DNA from: HyVt-337 sp964428895 | Lineage (GTDB): Bacteria > Planctomycetota > Phycisphaerae > SM23-33 | Reading direction: 5' to 3' | Assembly (NCBI GenBank): GCA_964428895.1 | Contig: CAYRZU010000004.1 | Location: 1-64,000, forward strand | Length of the DNA: 64,000 nucleotides | Shown: piece by piece, positions 33,374-40,774 of the stretch | Layout: each line of letters begins with the position of its first letter | Position numbering within the stretch: position 1 is the first letter of the stretch | Notes under the pieces: generated by a model | Seen by the model: only the letters and a program-made list of their open reading frames with translations | Database searches by the model: none | Told to the model about the DNA's origin: nothing | Position numbers and translations under genes: made by a program

Positions 33374-34330
33374 ATGGCTGCCAAGCAGACCCATCAGAAA
33401 CCACGCCTGGGCAGGGGGCTATCGAGTCTGGTCGTCAACACCGCGCCGCCGGCTGAAGACGTTGGCACCTACGTATCCGCCGATTCGCCCGTGCCAACCG
33501 ACAGCAAGCCGCGCGAACTCGCCGTCGAGAAGATCGCGCCAAACCCCTATCAGCCCCGAAAGACGTTCGACAAGACGCAACTGGCTGAGCTGACCGAATC
33601 GATCCGGAAGCAGGGGGTCCTTCAGCCGTTGCTGGTGGCGCCCGCGCCGGAAGGGCGATCGGAAGAGGCGCCTTACATCCTCATTGCCGGCCAGCGTCGT
33701 TTGCGCGCCGCCCACGATGCAGGTCTAACTGAAGTGCCGGTCGTCGTCCGGAAGGCGTCTGACGAGCAGATCCTCGAATGGGCCATCATCGAGAACATCC
33801 AGCGATCCGACCTGAACGCGGTCGAACGAGCGCAGGCCTTTCGCGATGTGATGGACCGGTTCAGCCTCACCCAGGCCCAGCTGGCCGAGCGGGTTGGATC
33901 CTCTCGCGAGTCAGTAGCCAACTACTTGCGCATACTGGACGTATGCGATTCAGTCCAGAAGATGTTGCTGGACGGAAAGCTCTCGTTCGGCCATGCGCGG
34001 GCATTGGCGGGGCTTTCTGGAAAGTCCGATAAGCAGCGCAGTCTGGCCAAGCGGGCCGTCAACAAGCAGCTCTCGGTCCGGCAGCTCGAAGCGCTCGTCG
34101 CCGCCGCGCAAACCGGCGCCGATGCTGGCGATGAAGGGCCAACGCGCAGCGCCGATCCGAAGGCTCCGCACATTGCCGACCTGGAGCAACAGCTCGCACG
34201 GCACCTTTCCACGCGCGTCGTCATCAAGCCAGGTCGCAAGCAACACACCGGCCAGCTAACGATCGACTACAACAGCCTCGACGACTTCGACCGCCTGCTG
34301 ACCAAGCTGGGCGTATCCCTGGAGAGCTAG
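33374..34330 (+). CDS. parB: Chromosome partitioning protein ParB
   Basis: ParB binds parS, spreads on DNA as a CTP-dependent clamp and guides chromosome segregation. The 318-residue protein has a Lys/Arg-rich start (KPRLGRGLSSL), a CTP-binding domain with GQRR at 106-109 and ENIQRSDLN near 140, a helix-turn-helix at about 165-187 (LTQAQLAERVGSSRESVANYLR), and a C-terminal dimer domain. Two parS sites lie just upstream. Unusually, no parA is next to it: upstream is the AsnB-like gene and downstream a Gfo/Idh oxidoreductase. Confidence 0.97.
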   Translation: MAAKQTHQKPRLGRGLSSLVVNTAPPAEDVGTYVSADSPVPTDSKPRELAVEKIAPNPYQPRKTFDKTQLAELTESIRKQGVLQPLLVAPAPEGRSEEAPYILIAGQRRLRAAHDAGLTEVPVVVRKASDEQILEWAIIENIQRSDLNAVERAQAFRDVMDRFSLTQAQLAERVGSSRESVANYLRILDVCDSVQKMLLDGKLSFGHARALAGLSGKSDKQRSLAKRAVNKQLSVRQLEALVAAAQTGADAGDEGPTRSADPKAPHIADLEQQLARHLSTRVVIKPGRKQHTGQLTIDYNSLDDFDRLLTKLGVSLES

Positions 34331-34338
34331 CGCGAACG

Positions 34339-35295
34339 ATGAAGAAGATCGGCATCATTGGCTTGGGCAACATGGGCGTTCGCCGCCTGGAGAAGCTGGC
34401 GCAGTTTGAATCGGTGCGCATCGCGGCGCTCTCCACGCGCAACAAGCACGTGCTGGCCGAGCAGGCCGCCCATTGGCGCGTGCCCATGACGTCCACACGC
34501 TGGTCGGACATCACCGGCAAGGCCGGTCTCGACGCCGTCTGCATCTGCACGCCCAACGACTCGCACGCCGAGATCGCCATCGCCGCCCTGCGAGCGGGCA
34601 AGGACGTGTTTGTCGAGTACCCCCTGGCGGTCACGCTGGAGCAGCTTGATGAATTGCAGGCCGTCGCCGAAAGCACCGGCCGCGTGTTGCACCTCGGCGC
34701 CACCACGCGCCTGGAAGACCAGCACGTATTCGTCCGCGAGCGCCTATCGCAATGGGGCGAGCCCATCGAGGCCCGCGGCGTGATGGCCTTGCCCTATGTG
34801 TGGAAGTGGACGACCGATCAAGCCGTGATGGGCTCGTATTTCTCGCTGGCCAACTATCACCAGGCCGACCAGTTCATCGATTGGATCGGCCCGCCCAGTT
34901 GGGTTGCGGCCAGCTTGTGGCAGCGGGAGGAGGCCGGGAAGATCGCCGCCATCAGCGGCAGCATGTTCTTCGGCTACCACAACGGCTGTAGTTGCCACGT
35001 TAACTACACCATGGGCGTGCCCTGCCAAGAAACGATCCTTCAGTTCGAACTGATCTGCACCGACGCCCGCATAACGTGGTTCGATCAGGTCCTCCGCGTC
35101 CAGAAACTCGACGGGGCCGCCGAGATCATCGACCTGCCCGAAACCGATTGCGTCATGCTCGACACCGAGCTGTTCGTTCAAAGGATCCTCGGCGAACTCC
35201 CCGCCCCGGACCTGACCGAGCAAGCCCTCCCCACACGCGTAGCTCTACTGGCTGAGCAATCCGCAGCCGAAGGCGGCGTGACGCTGGCCGTGTAG
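34339..35295 (+). CDS. Gfo/Idh/MocA-family oxidoreductase with altered EKP motif
   Basis: This is a 318-residue NAD(P)-dependent oxidoreductase fold. The N-terminal Rossmann loop is GIIGLGNMGVRR, and CICTPNDSHAEIAIAALRAGKDVFVEYP matches the family's second element. In most members that element ends in E-K-P, where the Lys is catalytic; here it is E-Y-P. The C-terminal alpha/beta domain is present (MGSYFSLANYHQADQFIDWIG). It could be an enzyme with another proton donor or a non-catalytic sugar-binding relative. It starts 8 nt after parB, so it may be cotranscribed with it. Confidence 0.82.
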   Translation: MKKIGIIGLGNMGVRRLEKLAQFESVRIAALSTRNKHVLAEQAAHWRVPMTSTRWSDITGKAGLDAVCICTPNDSHAEIAIAALRAGKDVFVEYPLAVTLEQLDELQAVAESTGRVLHLGATTRLEDQHVFVRERLSQWGEPIEARGVMALPYVWKWTTDQAVMGSYFSLANYHQADQFIDWIGPPSWVAASLWQREEAGKIAAISGSMFFGYHNGCSCHVNYTMGVPCQETILQFELICTDARITWFDQVLRVQKLDGAAEIIDLPETDCVMLDTELFVQRILGELPAPDLTEQALPTRVALLAEQSAAEGGVTLAV

Positions 35296-35313
35296 TCGCT
35301 CGCCTAAGCGTCC

Positions 35314-36204
35314 TTAGTTTCCGGCCAACGTTTGCAGAACGCTGAACGTCGCTTGCGTGCCGTCCTTGCCGTGACCGAGGGCGGACGCCGCTTTCATGAT
35401 TTGGGTTGCTAGGGCTGCGCCCGGTAGCGGGAGGGTGAGCTTGTCGGCGGCAGCCAAGGCGAGTTTGAGGTCCTTGAGTTGGTAATCGATGAAGAACCCC
35501 GGGGCGTAGTCGCCGGCCGCCATCTTCGCCCCGAGGTTGCTCAGGATCCAACTGCCCGCGGCGCCGCTGCTGACGGCCTGGAGCATCGCGTCAATGTCCA
35601 CGCCGGAGGCCTTGGCCAAGCTGATCGCCTCGGACGCCGCCACCAAGTACAACGCGCCCAGGATCTGATTGCAGAGCTTGACGGTGTAGCCGGCCCCGCT
35701 GGACCCGCAATAGGTGACGGTTCCGCCCATGGCGTCCAGCACGGGCAGGGCGGTATCGAAATCGCTCTTCTCGCCGCCGACCATGATGCTGAGCGTGCCG
35801 GCCTTGGCGCCTACGTCGCCCCCAGAGATCGGCGCATCCAGGAAGCCGGCGCCCTTGGCCCGCAAGGCCTCGGCGCATTCGACCGCCACACCGGGCGAGA
35901 CGGTGGAATGATCGACCACAATCAACCCCTCGCGCGCGCCGGCGATGATGCCGGTCGCTTCATCCAGCACGACCTGCCGCACGTCGTCGTCGGCCGTCAC
36001 GCAACTGCAGACGATGTCACTCGCAGCCGCCACAGCCGCCGGGCTGTCGGCCACGGCCGCGCCGGCCTCGACGAGTGCCGACGTCTTGGCGGCAGTGCGG
36101 TTGAACACCGTCACACTGAGGCCCGCCTTCATGCAATTGGCCGCCATGGGCCCGCCCATAATGCCGGTCCCGACGAACCCCACGCGTAATGGTTGCTTGG
36201 TCAT
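35314..36204 (-). CDS. 3-hydroxyisobutyrate / tartronate-semialdehyde-reductase family dehydrogenase
   Basis: This is a 296-residue beta-hydroxyacid dehydrogenase. It has the NAD(P) loop GFVGTGIMGGPMAANCMKAG, the substrate signature FLDAPISGGDVGAKAGTLSIMVGG and the catalytic Lys in GYTVKLCNQ. The start ATG at 36204 follows GAGGAG at 7 nt; upstream in-frame codons are not family-like. It acts on small hydroxy acids, and which one cannot be told. It is convergent with the Gfo/Idh gene and divergent from the MscS gene. Confidence 0.9.
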   Translation of the reverse strand: MTKQPLRVGFVGTGIMGGPMAANCMKAGLSVTVFNRTAAKTSALVEAGAAVADSPAAVAAASDIVCSCVTADDDVRQVVLDEATGIIAGAREGLIVVDHSTVSPGVAVECAEALRAKGAGFLDAPISGGDVGAKAGTLSIMVGGEKSDFDTALPVLDAMGGTVTYCGSSGAGYTVKLCNQILGALYLVAASEAISLAKASGVDIDAMLQAVSSGAAGSWILSNLGAKMAAGDYAPGFFIDYQLKDLKLALAAADKLTLPLPGAALATQIMKAASALGHGKDGTQATFSVLQTLAGN

Positions 36205-36329
36205 GACAATCTCCTCGGTCGCGGATGATAGCCGTCGCGCCCTTGCATGACAACCGCAGGCCGTTAAGCTAGGCATTCGCGCCGCCCGTCGCGCCGGGCT
36301 CGGCGTAACAGAAGCCGGAGAAACAACTG

Positions 36330-37559
36330 ATGAGCGTAACGATTGTGCAATTGCTGCTGGCCCTGTCCCCGATCGCCCAAGTGGCGGACGCGCCGGCCAC
36401 CCAGCCGACGACCCGAATCGCCGAGGCGGTCGAAGTCGACCCCGACGCGACCTGGCTGACCCAGGACATCTGGCTGGGCAATGCTCCGTGGCAGTGGGGG
36501 GCGCTGCTGGCGGTGATCCTAGGCGGCATGATCATCGGCAAGCTAATTAGCTTCCTGTTGATCCGCCACGCCGACCACCTGGCCAACCGCCCCGGCTGGG
36601 AAGGACTGGAGACCACGTTCCGAGCGGCTGAACGCCCGGCCATTATGCTGTTTGTGGTGCTGGGCGTGTACCTGGTCCGCTACGTGATGAAGCTGGACGT
36701 GCCGATCAGCAATGCCGCAAACGCCCCCGAGCTGGGAGTGGTCTGGGGCCAGGCGGCCTCGGTGGCCATGTACCTGGGGCTGGCCTGGCTGATCTACCGC
36801 ATGGTCGACGTGGTCGAACACTACCTCAGCAAGTGGGCCAACCGCACCGACACCAGTTTCGACGACCAACTCGTCCCGCTGGTCCGCAAAGCCCTGCGGG
36901 TGTTCGTGATCATCCTGCTGGTATTGTTCATCCTCAAGAACGTGATGGGCCGTGACATCAGCACGCTACTGGCCGGCTTGGGCTTGGGCGGCTTGGCCTT
37001 CGCCTTGGCGGCCAAGGACACCATCGCCAACCTGTTCGGCTCGGCCGTCGTCTTCACCGATCGGCCCTTCAAGGTCGGCGACCGCATCGTGGTCGGCGGC
37101 TACGACGGCACGGTGGAAGAGGTGGGCTTCCGCTCCACCCGCATCCGCACGCTGATCGGGCACCTGGTCATCATCCCCAACGCCACCATCGCTAACACCA
37201 ACCTGGAGAACATTTCCGAGCGCGCCTACATCAAACGCTCCCTGGCCGTGACGGTCACTTACGACACCACCCCCGAGAAGATTGACCGGGCCATCGCCAT
37301 CATCAAGGACATGCTCGCCGCCCGCGCCGGGCATTTCCCCGAGGAAAAGCCCGGCCGCGCTCACTTCACCGAGTTCAACGCCGATAGCCTCAATATCGCC
37401 GTGACCTACTGGTATACGCCTCCGGAGTGGGAGGACTACCTCGCCTTTACCCACGAGTTCAACATGGAGTTGCTCCGCCGCTTCAACGAGGAAGGCATCG
37501 AATTCGCCTTCCCGACCCAGACGCTCTACCTTAAGAACGATGACGGCGAGAAAGGATAA
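36330..37559 (+). CDS. Small-conductance mechanosensitive channel (MscS family)
   Basis: This inner-membrane channel opens on membrane tension to release solutes at osmotic downshock. The 409-residue protein has about five hydrophobic helices (around 52-74, 94-113, 135-157, 185-208 and the pore helix near 210-240). The pore helix pattern GLGLGGLAFALAAKDTIANLFG and the following beta-domain FKVGDRIVVGGYDGTVEEVGFRSTRIRT are diagnostic. The N-terminal segment before the first helix is about 50 residues long. It is 3 nt upstream of the anchored pseudopilin-like gene. Confidence 0.92.
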   Translation: MSVTIVQLLLALSPIAQVADAPATQPTTRIAEAVEVDPDATWLTQDIWLGNAPWQWGALLAVILGGMIIGKLISFLLIRHADHLANRPGWEGLETTFRAAERPAIMLFVVLGVYLVRYVMKLDVPISNAANAPELGVVWGQAASVAMYLGLAWLIYRMVDVVEHYLSKWANRTDTSFDDQLVPLVRKALRVFVIILLVLFILKNVMGRDISTLLAGLGLGGLAFALAAKDTIANLFGSAVVFTDRPFKVGDRIVVGGYDGTVEEVGFRSTRIRTLIGHLVIIPNATIANTNLENISERAYIKRSLAVTVTYDTTPEKIDRAIAIIKDMLAARAGHFPEEKPGRAHFTEFNADSLNIAVTYWYTPPEWEDYLAFTHEFNMELLRRFNEEGIEFAFPTQTLYLKNDDGEKG

Positions 37560-37562
37560 CCC

Positions 37563-38438
37563 ATGAGCGATTCGATCCCCCCAGCCCCGCCGGTTCAGCC
37601 CCCGCTCCCGGAAGCGCCGACGCCCAGCGGCGGCAGCGGCGCCAAACTGGCGATCATCATTGTGGCCTGTGTGGTCGGCGGCTTCGTTGCGATCGTGCTT
37701 CTACTGGCGGTCATGCTCATGCCCAACCTCAACCGGGCCCGAGGCCTGGCCCGCAAGGCCGCCTGCATGGCCAATCTCAACGGCATCGGCAAGAGCGTGG
37801 TCCTGTATTCTGAGATCCAGCGCGGGCAATACCCGCTCATCCATCTCGCCGAGCGGGCCCCCAATGGCGCCAACAGCGCGCCCACCTCGGCCAACACCAC
37901 CGACGCCGAACCCGACAGCGGCCAATGGCCCGAAGTCATGGGCGACAGCGCCATGCAAAACGTCTGGCTGCTGATTCATGAATCGCTGATCGTCGAGAGT
38001 GGCTTCCGCTGCCCGGCCGACATCGAATCCCAGAAGCGATTGGTCGTCGACCCTCGCGCCGCCAAGTACGGCTGGAACAGCCCCTTCAACTACTCCTACG
38101 GCATGCAGTGGCCCTATGAGACGGACGCGGCCGGCAAGGCCAACTCCGCGCCATTGTCCGATGCCCTCGACGGGCGTATGGTCATCTTCGCCGATCGGAA
38201 CCCCGGCGGGCCCGTCGGCGCCACCCGTCGGCCCTCCAACCATCCCAAGCTCGGAACGGGCGTTCTGCTGGCCAGCGGAACCGTGGAATGGATCGACAAG
38301 GGCTCCAGCGTCTTCACGACCAAATACGCCCGCCGCCTCCCGCTCGCCCCCGAGGAGATCTACGCCAACGGCGACGGCGCCCCCGGCGCCCTGCCCACCA
38401 GCGCCACCGACACCAGTATTTGCCTGAGCGGCCGATAA
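37563..38438 (+). CDS. Membrane-anchored pseudopilin-like protein, unknown function
   Basis: This 291-residue protein has a Pro-rich cytoplasmic tail of about 27 residues, one membrane helix (LAIIIVACVVGGFVAIVLLLAVMLM, about 29-53), and then an extracytoplasmic domain. The stretch MPNLNRARGLARKAACMANLNGIG after the helix resembles the helix of planctomycete DUF1559-type prepilins, but the prepilin cleavage motif is absent and the Cys is the only notable residue. A later part ends LLASGTVEWIDKGS, weakly like the end of that family. It follows MscS by 3 nt, so the two are probably cotranscribed. Confidence 0.65.
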   Translation: MSDSIPPAPPVQPPLPEAPTPSGGSGAKLAIIIVACVVGGFVAIVLLLAVMLMPNLNRARGLARKAACMANLNGIGKSVVLYSEIQRGQYPLIHLAERAPNGANSAPTSANTTDAEPDSGQWPEVMGDSAMQNVWLLIHESLIVESGFRCPADIESQKRLVVDPRAAKYGWNSPFNYSYGMQWPYETDAAGKANSAPLSDALDGRMVIFADRNPGGPVGATRRPSNHPKLGTGVLLASGTVEWIDKGSSVFTTKYARRLPLAPEEIYANGDGAPGALPTSATDTSICLSGR

Positions 38439-38479
38439 CGCTCCCCGATTCCACGGGGCCAGGAAATCTGGTCCTGAGG

Positions 38480-38507
38480 CTTGATATATCATATCATCTT
38501 GATATAT
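38480..38507. promoter_or_regulatory. AT-rich operator upstream of the ArsR-family gene
   Basis: CTTGATATAT occurs as a direct repeat (38480-38489 and 38498-38507). Within it, ATATATCA (38484-38491) and TGATATAT (38500-38507) form an inverted repeat with an 8-nt spacer. Such imperfect palindromes are typical ArsR-family operators. It overlaps the predicted promoter. Confidence 0.7.
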
Positions 38508-38508
38508 T
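38481..38508 (+). promoter_or_regulatory. Predicted promoter of the arsR-sulfur operon
   Basis: TTGATA (38481-38486) and TATATT (38503-38508) are separated by 16 nt, each with one mismatch to the sigma-70 consensus. The -10 ends 6 nt before the ATG, so the transcript may be leaderless, and no ribosome-binding site is seen. Confidence 0.6.
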
Positions 38509-38514
38509 GATAGT

Positions 38515-38847
38515 ATGACTACTCAAGCGACTTCTCCTCGCGCCCTCCCGGAAGCATCCTTCGAGCGGATTGCTCCGGTGTTGCGGATTCTGGGCCACCC
38601 CGATCGGCTGCGGATTGTGGATCTGCTGATGCGCGAGCCGATCACCGTAGCCGACCTGGCCGATCGGCTGGACCTGGCGCCCAACGCGGTCAGCCAGCAC
38701 CTGACCGGAATGATGGCCCACGAAATCGTCGCCCGCAGAAGGGACGGGCGATGTGTCTACTACAGCGTGGTCCACCCCGCTGCCCGCAGCTTGATGCAGT
38801 GCATGTACCGCAACGCCGGGCCCGGCAAGAAGGGCCGCAAGCGCTAG
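38515..38847 (+). CDS. ArsR/SmtB-family transcriptional regulator
   Basis: This is a 110-residue winged-helix repressor. The ILGHPDRLRIVDLLMREPITVADLADRL and LAPNAVSQHLTGMMAHEIVARRRDGR stretches are typical. Cysteines are Cys80 (DGRCVYY) at the wing and Cys96 (LMQCMYRN) in the last helix. A two-cysteine, thiol or persulfide switch is plausible but the positions differ from the BigR/SqrR pair. Its own operator overlaps the start region. It is the first gene of an operon with the 59-residue membrane protein and the CoA-disulfide reductase, so it probably senses sulfane sulfur or metals. Confidence 0.85.
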   Translation: MTTQATSPRALPEASFERIAPVLRILGHPDRLRIVDLLMREPITVADLADRLDLAPNAVSQHLTGMMAHEIVARRRDGRCVYYSVVHPAARSLMQCMYRNAGPGKKGRKR

Positions 38848-38851
38848 ACCC

Positions 38852-39031
38852 ATGGAAGACGTCTTCATCATCGCGCTGGGAGCCGGCCTGGGAGCGGCAG
38901 GGGGGCTGCTGCTGGGGCGCAGTTATGTCTGTCGGACCGGCGCCTGCCGGGCCAAACCGAACCTGATCTTCGCCACGCTCGCCGGGGCTGTCTTTGGGGC
39001 CGCGGTGGCGTGGTATTTCGCCAATCGCTAG
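38852..39031 (+). CDS. 59-residue membrane protein, DUF6132-like
   Basis: This small protein starts MEDVFIIALGAGLGAAGGLL and has two hydrophobic helices (about 4-22 and 38-57), joined by a loop with two cysteines in YVCRTGACRAKPN. The pattern resembles small DUF6132-type proteins found near rhodanese genes, though the match is from memory of the family layout. It lies 4 nt after the ArsR stop and 14 nt before the CoA-disulfide reductase start. A role in membrane sulfur handling is an inference. The CxxxxC spacing could hold a thiol pair. Confidence 0.72.
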   Translation: MEDVFIIALGAGLGAAGGLLLGRSYVCRTGACRAKPNLIFATLAGAVFGAAVAWYFANR

Positions 39032-39045
39032 AGGAATCGCCGAAA

Positions 39046-40737
39046 ATGTCTGAGCGAATCGTCATCGTCGGCGGCGTAGCCGCCGGAGCGTCGGCCGCCG
39101 CCAAGGCCCGCCGCATGAGTGAGGATGTTGAGATCGTGCTCTTCGAGGCCGGCCCGTACATCAGCTTCGCCAATTGCGGCCCGCCGTACCACGTTGGCGG
39201 CGAGATTGCCGATCGGGGCAAACTGTTCGTGGTCTCCGCCGACCAGTTCACCAAGCGATTCAACGTGGATGTCCGGGCCGAGACCACCGTCGCCGCCATC
39301 GACCCCAGCCGCAAGATCGTGATGTTCCAAAAGGCCAACGGCTCGACCGACCAGCTCACCTACGATCGGCTCCTATTGGCCACGGGAGCCGAGGCCATCC
39401 GCCCGCCGATTCCGGGTCTCGGGGCCGCGAACATCTTCACCGTCCGCAGCATCCCGGACGTCGACGCGATCATGGCCCGCTTGGCGACCGGGGAGCCCTC
39501 TCGCGCCGTTGTCATCGGCGGCGGCTACATCGGCCTGGAGACGGCCGAGCAACTGCTCCGCCGCGGCCTGGCGGTCACGGTGATCGAGATGGCCGACCAG
39601 TTGATGCTGGCGCTCGATCCGGAAATGGCCCAGCCGCTCCAGGCGGCGCTTCAGGCCGAAGGGGCCGAGGTGATCCTTTCGGACGCGGTCGCGGAGATCA
39701 TTGAAGATGGTGGCCAATCCGTAGCTGTCACACGCGGCGGGCGGCGTGTGTCGTTCGATATCGGCATTCTGTCGGTCGGCGTTCGGCCGAACGTTCAACT
39801 CGCCCAACAGGCGGGGGTGGCTCTGGGCGAGACCGGGGCCATCGCCGTCGATGCCCTGCAGCGGACCTCCGACCCAGCCATCTACGCCGCCGGCGACAAC
39901 AGCGAAACCCGCCACCTCGTGCTCAATCGGCAGGTGAACATTCCTCTAGCAGGCCCGGCCAACAAGGCCGGTCGAGCGGCCGGGGCGAACATGGTGCTGG
40001 ACCTCCAGGGCGTAGCCGACGATGACCCGCGGCGATTGAGCCTGGCCGGTGTGCTCGGCACGGCCGTGGTGCGCGTGGGCGGGGCCTCGGCCGCCTGCAC
40101 GGGCCTGACCGAGCGGGCCCTGATCGCCGAGGGACTCGACTACGCCGTGGTCTATCTGCCCGGCCCGAACCATGCCAGCCACTTCCCCGGGGCGCAGATG
40201 ATGGCGCTGAAGATCCTGTTCGCCCCCGACACCGGCCGACTGCTCGGGGTCCAGGCCGTCGGCGGAGAGGGTGTGGACAAACGCGTCGACGTGGTTGCCA
40301 CGGCCATCGCCGGCGCGCTGACCATCGACGACCTGGGACAGCTCGACCTGTGCTACGCCCCGCCGTTCGGCTCGGCCAAGGATGTGGCCATTCAGGCGGG
40401 CTTCGCCGGGGCCAACACGCGTCGCGGCCTCATGCCGGCGATGACGCCGACGGAACTACTGGACGAATTGGCCGGCCCGACGCCGCCGACCGTGCTGGAC
40501 GTCCGTACCGACGCGGAGTTCGCCAAGGGCCATCTCGACGGCACCCTGCACGTGCCGGTCGACGACATCCGCAGCCGCCTGGACGAAATCCCCGCCGACA
40601 AGCCACTGGCCGTTCACTGTGCGGCCGGATATCGTAGTTACCTCGCTCAGCGGATCTTGATGAACCATGGGCGCGACAACGTCCGCAACGTGCTGGGCGG
40701 GTACACCATGATTCAACGCACCCAAGCCGCCCGATAG
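39046..40737 (+). CDS. CoA-disulfide reductase with C-terminal rhodanese domain
   Basis: This 563-residue FAD/NAD(P)-dependent flavoprotein of the pyridine nucleotide-disulfide reductase family has a fused rhodanese domain. The FAD loop is VIVGGVAAGASAAAK at 7-21, and the single active cysteine is Cys44 in SFANCGPPYHVGG, as in CoA-disulfide and CoA-persulfide reductases. The NAD loop is VVIGGGYIGLETAE. The rhodanese domain has the active Cys near residue 525 in VHCAAGYRS. Fusions of this type process CoA-persulfide or polysulfide. The ATG at 39046 follows a GAGGA site. Confidence 0.9.
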   Translation: MSERIVIVGGVAAGASAAAKARRMSEDVEIVLFEAGPYISFANCGPPYHVGGEIADRGKLFVVSADQFTKRFNVDVRAETTVAAIDPSRKIVMFQKANGSTDQLTYDRLLLATGAEAIRPPIPGLGAANIFTVRSIPDVDAIMARLATGEPSRAVVIGGGYIGLETAEQLLRRGLAVTVIEMADQLMLALDPEMAQPLQAALQAEGAEVILSDAVAEIIEDGGQSVAVTRGGRRVSFDIGILSVGVRPNVQLAQQAGVALGETGAIAVDALQRTSDPAIYAAGDNSETRHLVLNRQVNIPLAGPANKAGRAAGANMVLDLQGVADDDPRRLSLAGVLGTAVVRVGGASAACTGLTERALIAEGLDYAVVYLPGPNHASHFPGAQMMALKILFAPDTGRLLGVQAVGGEGVDKRVDVVATAIAGALTIDDLGQLDLCYAPPFGSAKDVAIQAGFAGANTRRGLMPAMTPTELLDELAGPTPPTVLDVRTDAEFAKGHLDGTLHVPVDDIRSRLDEIPADKPLAVHCAAGYRSYLAQRILMNHGRDNVRNVLGGYTMIQRTQAAR

Positions 40738-40774
40738 CGGCCGACCGACATTTCTGAAAACGCGAACGCCCCGA

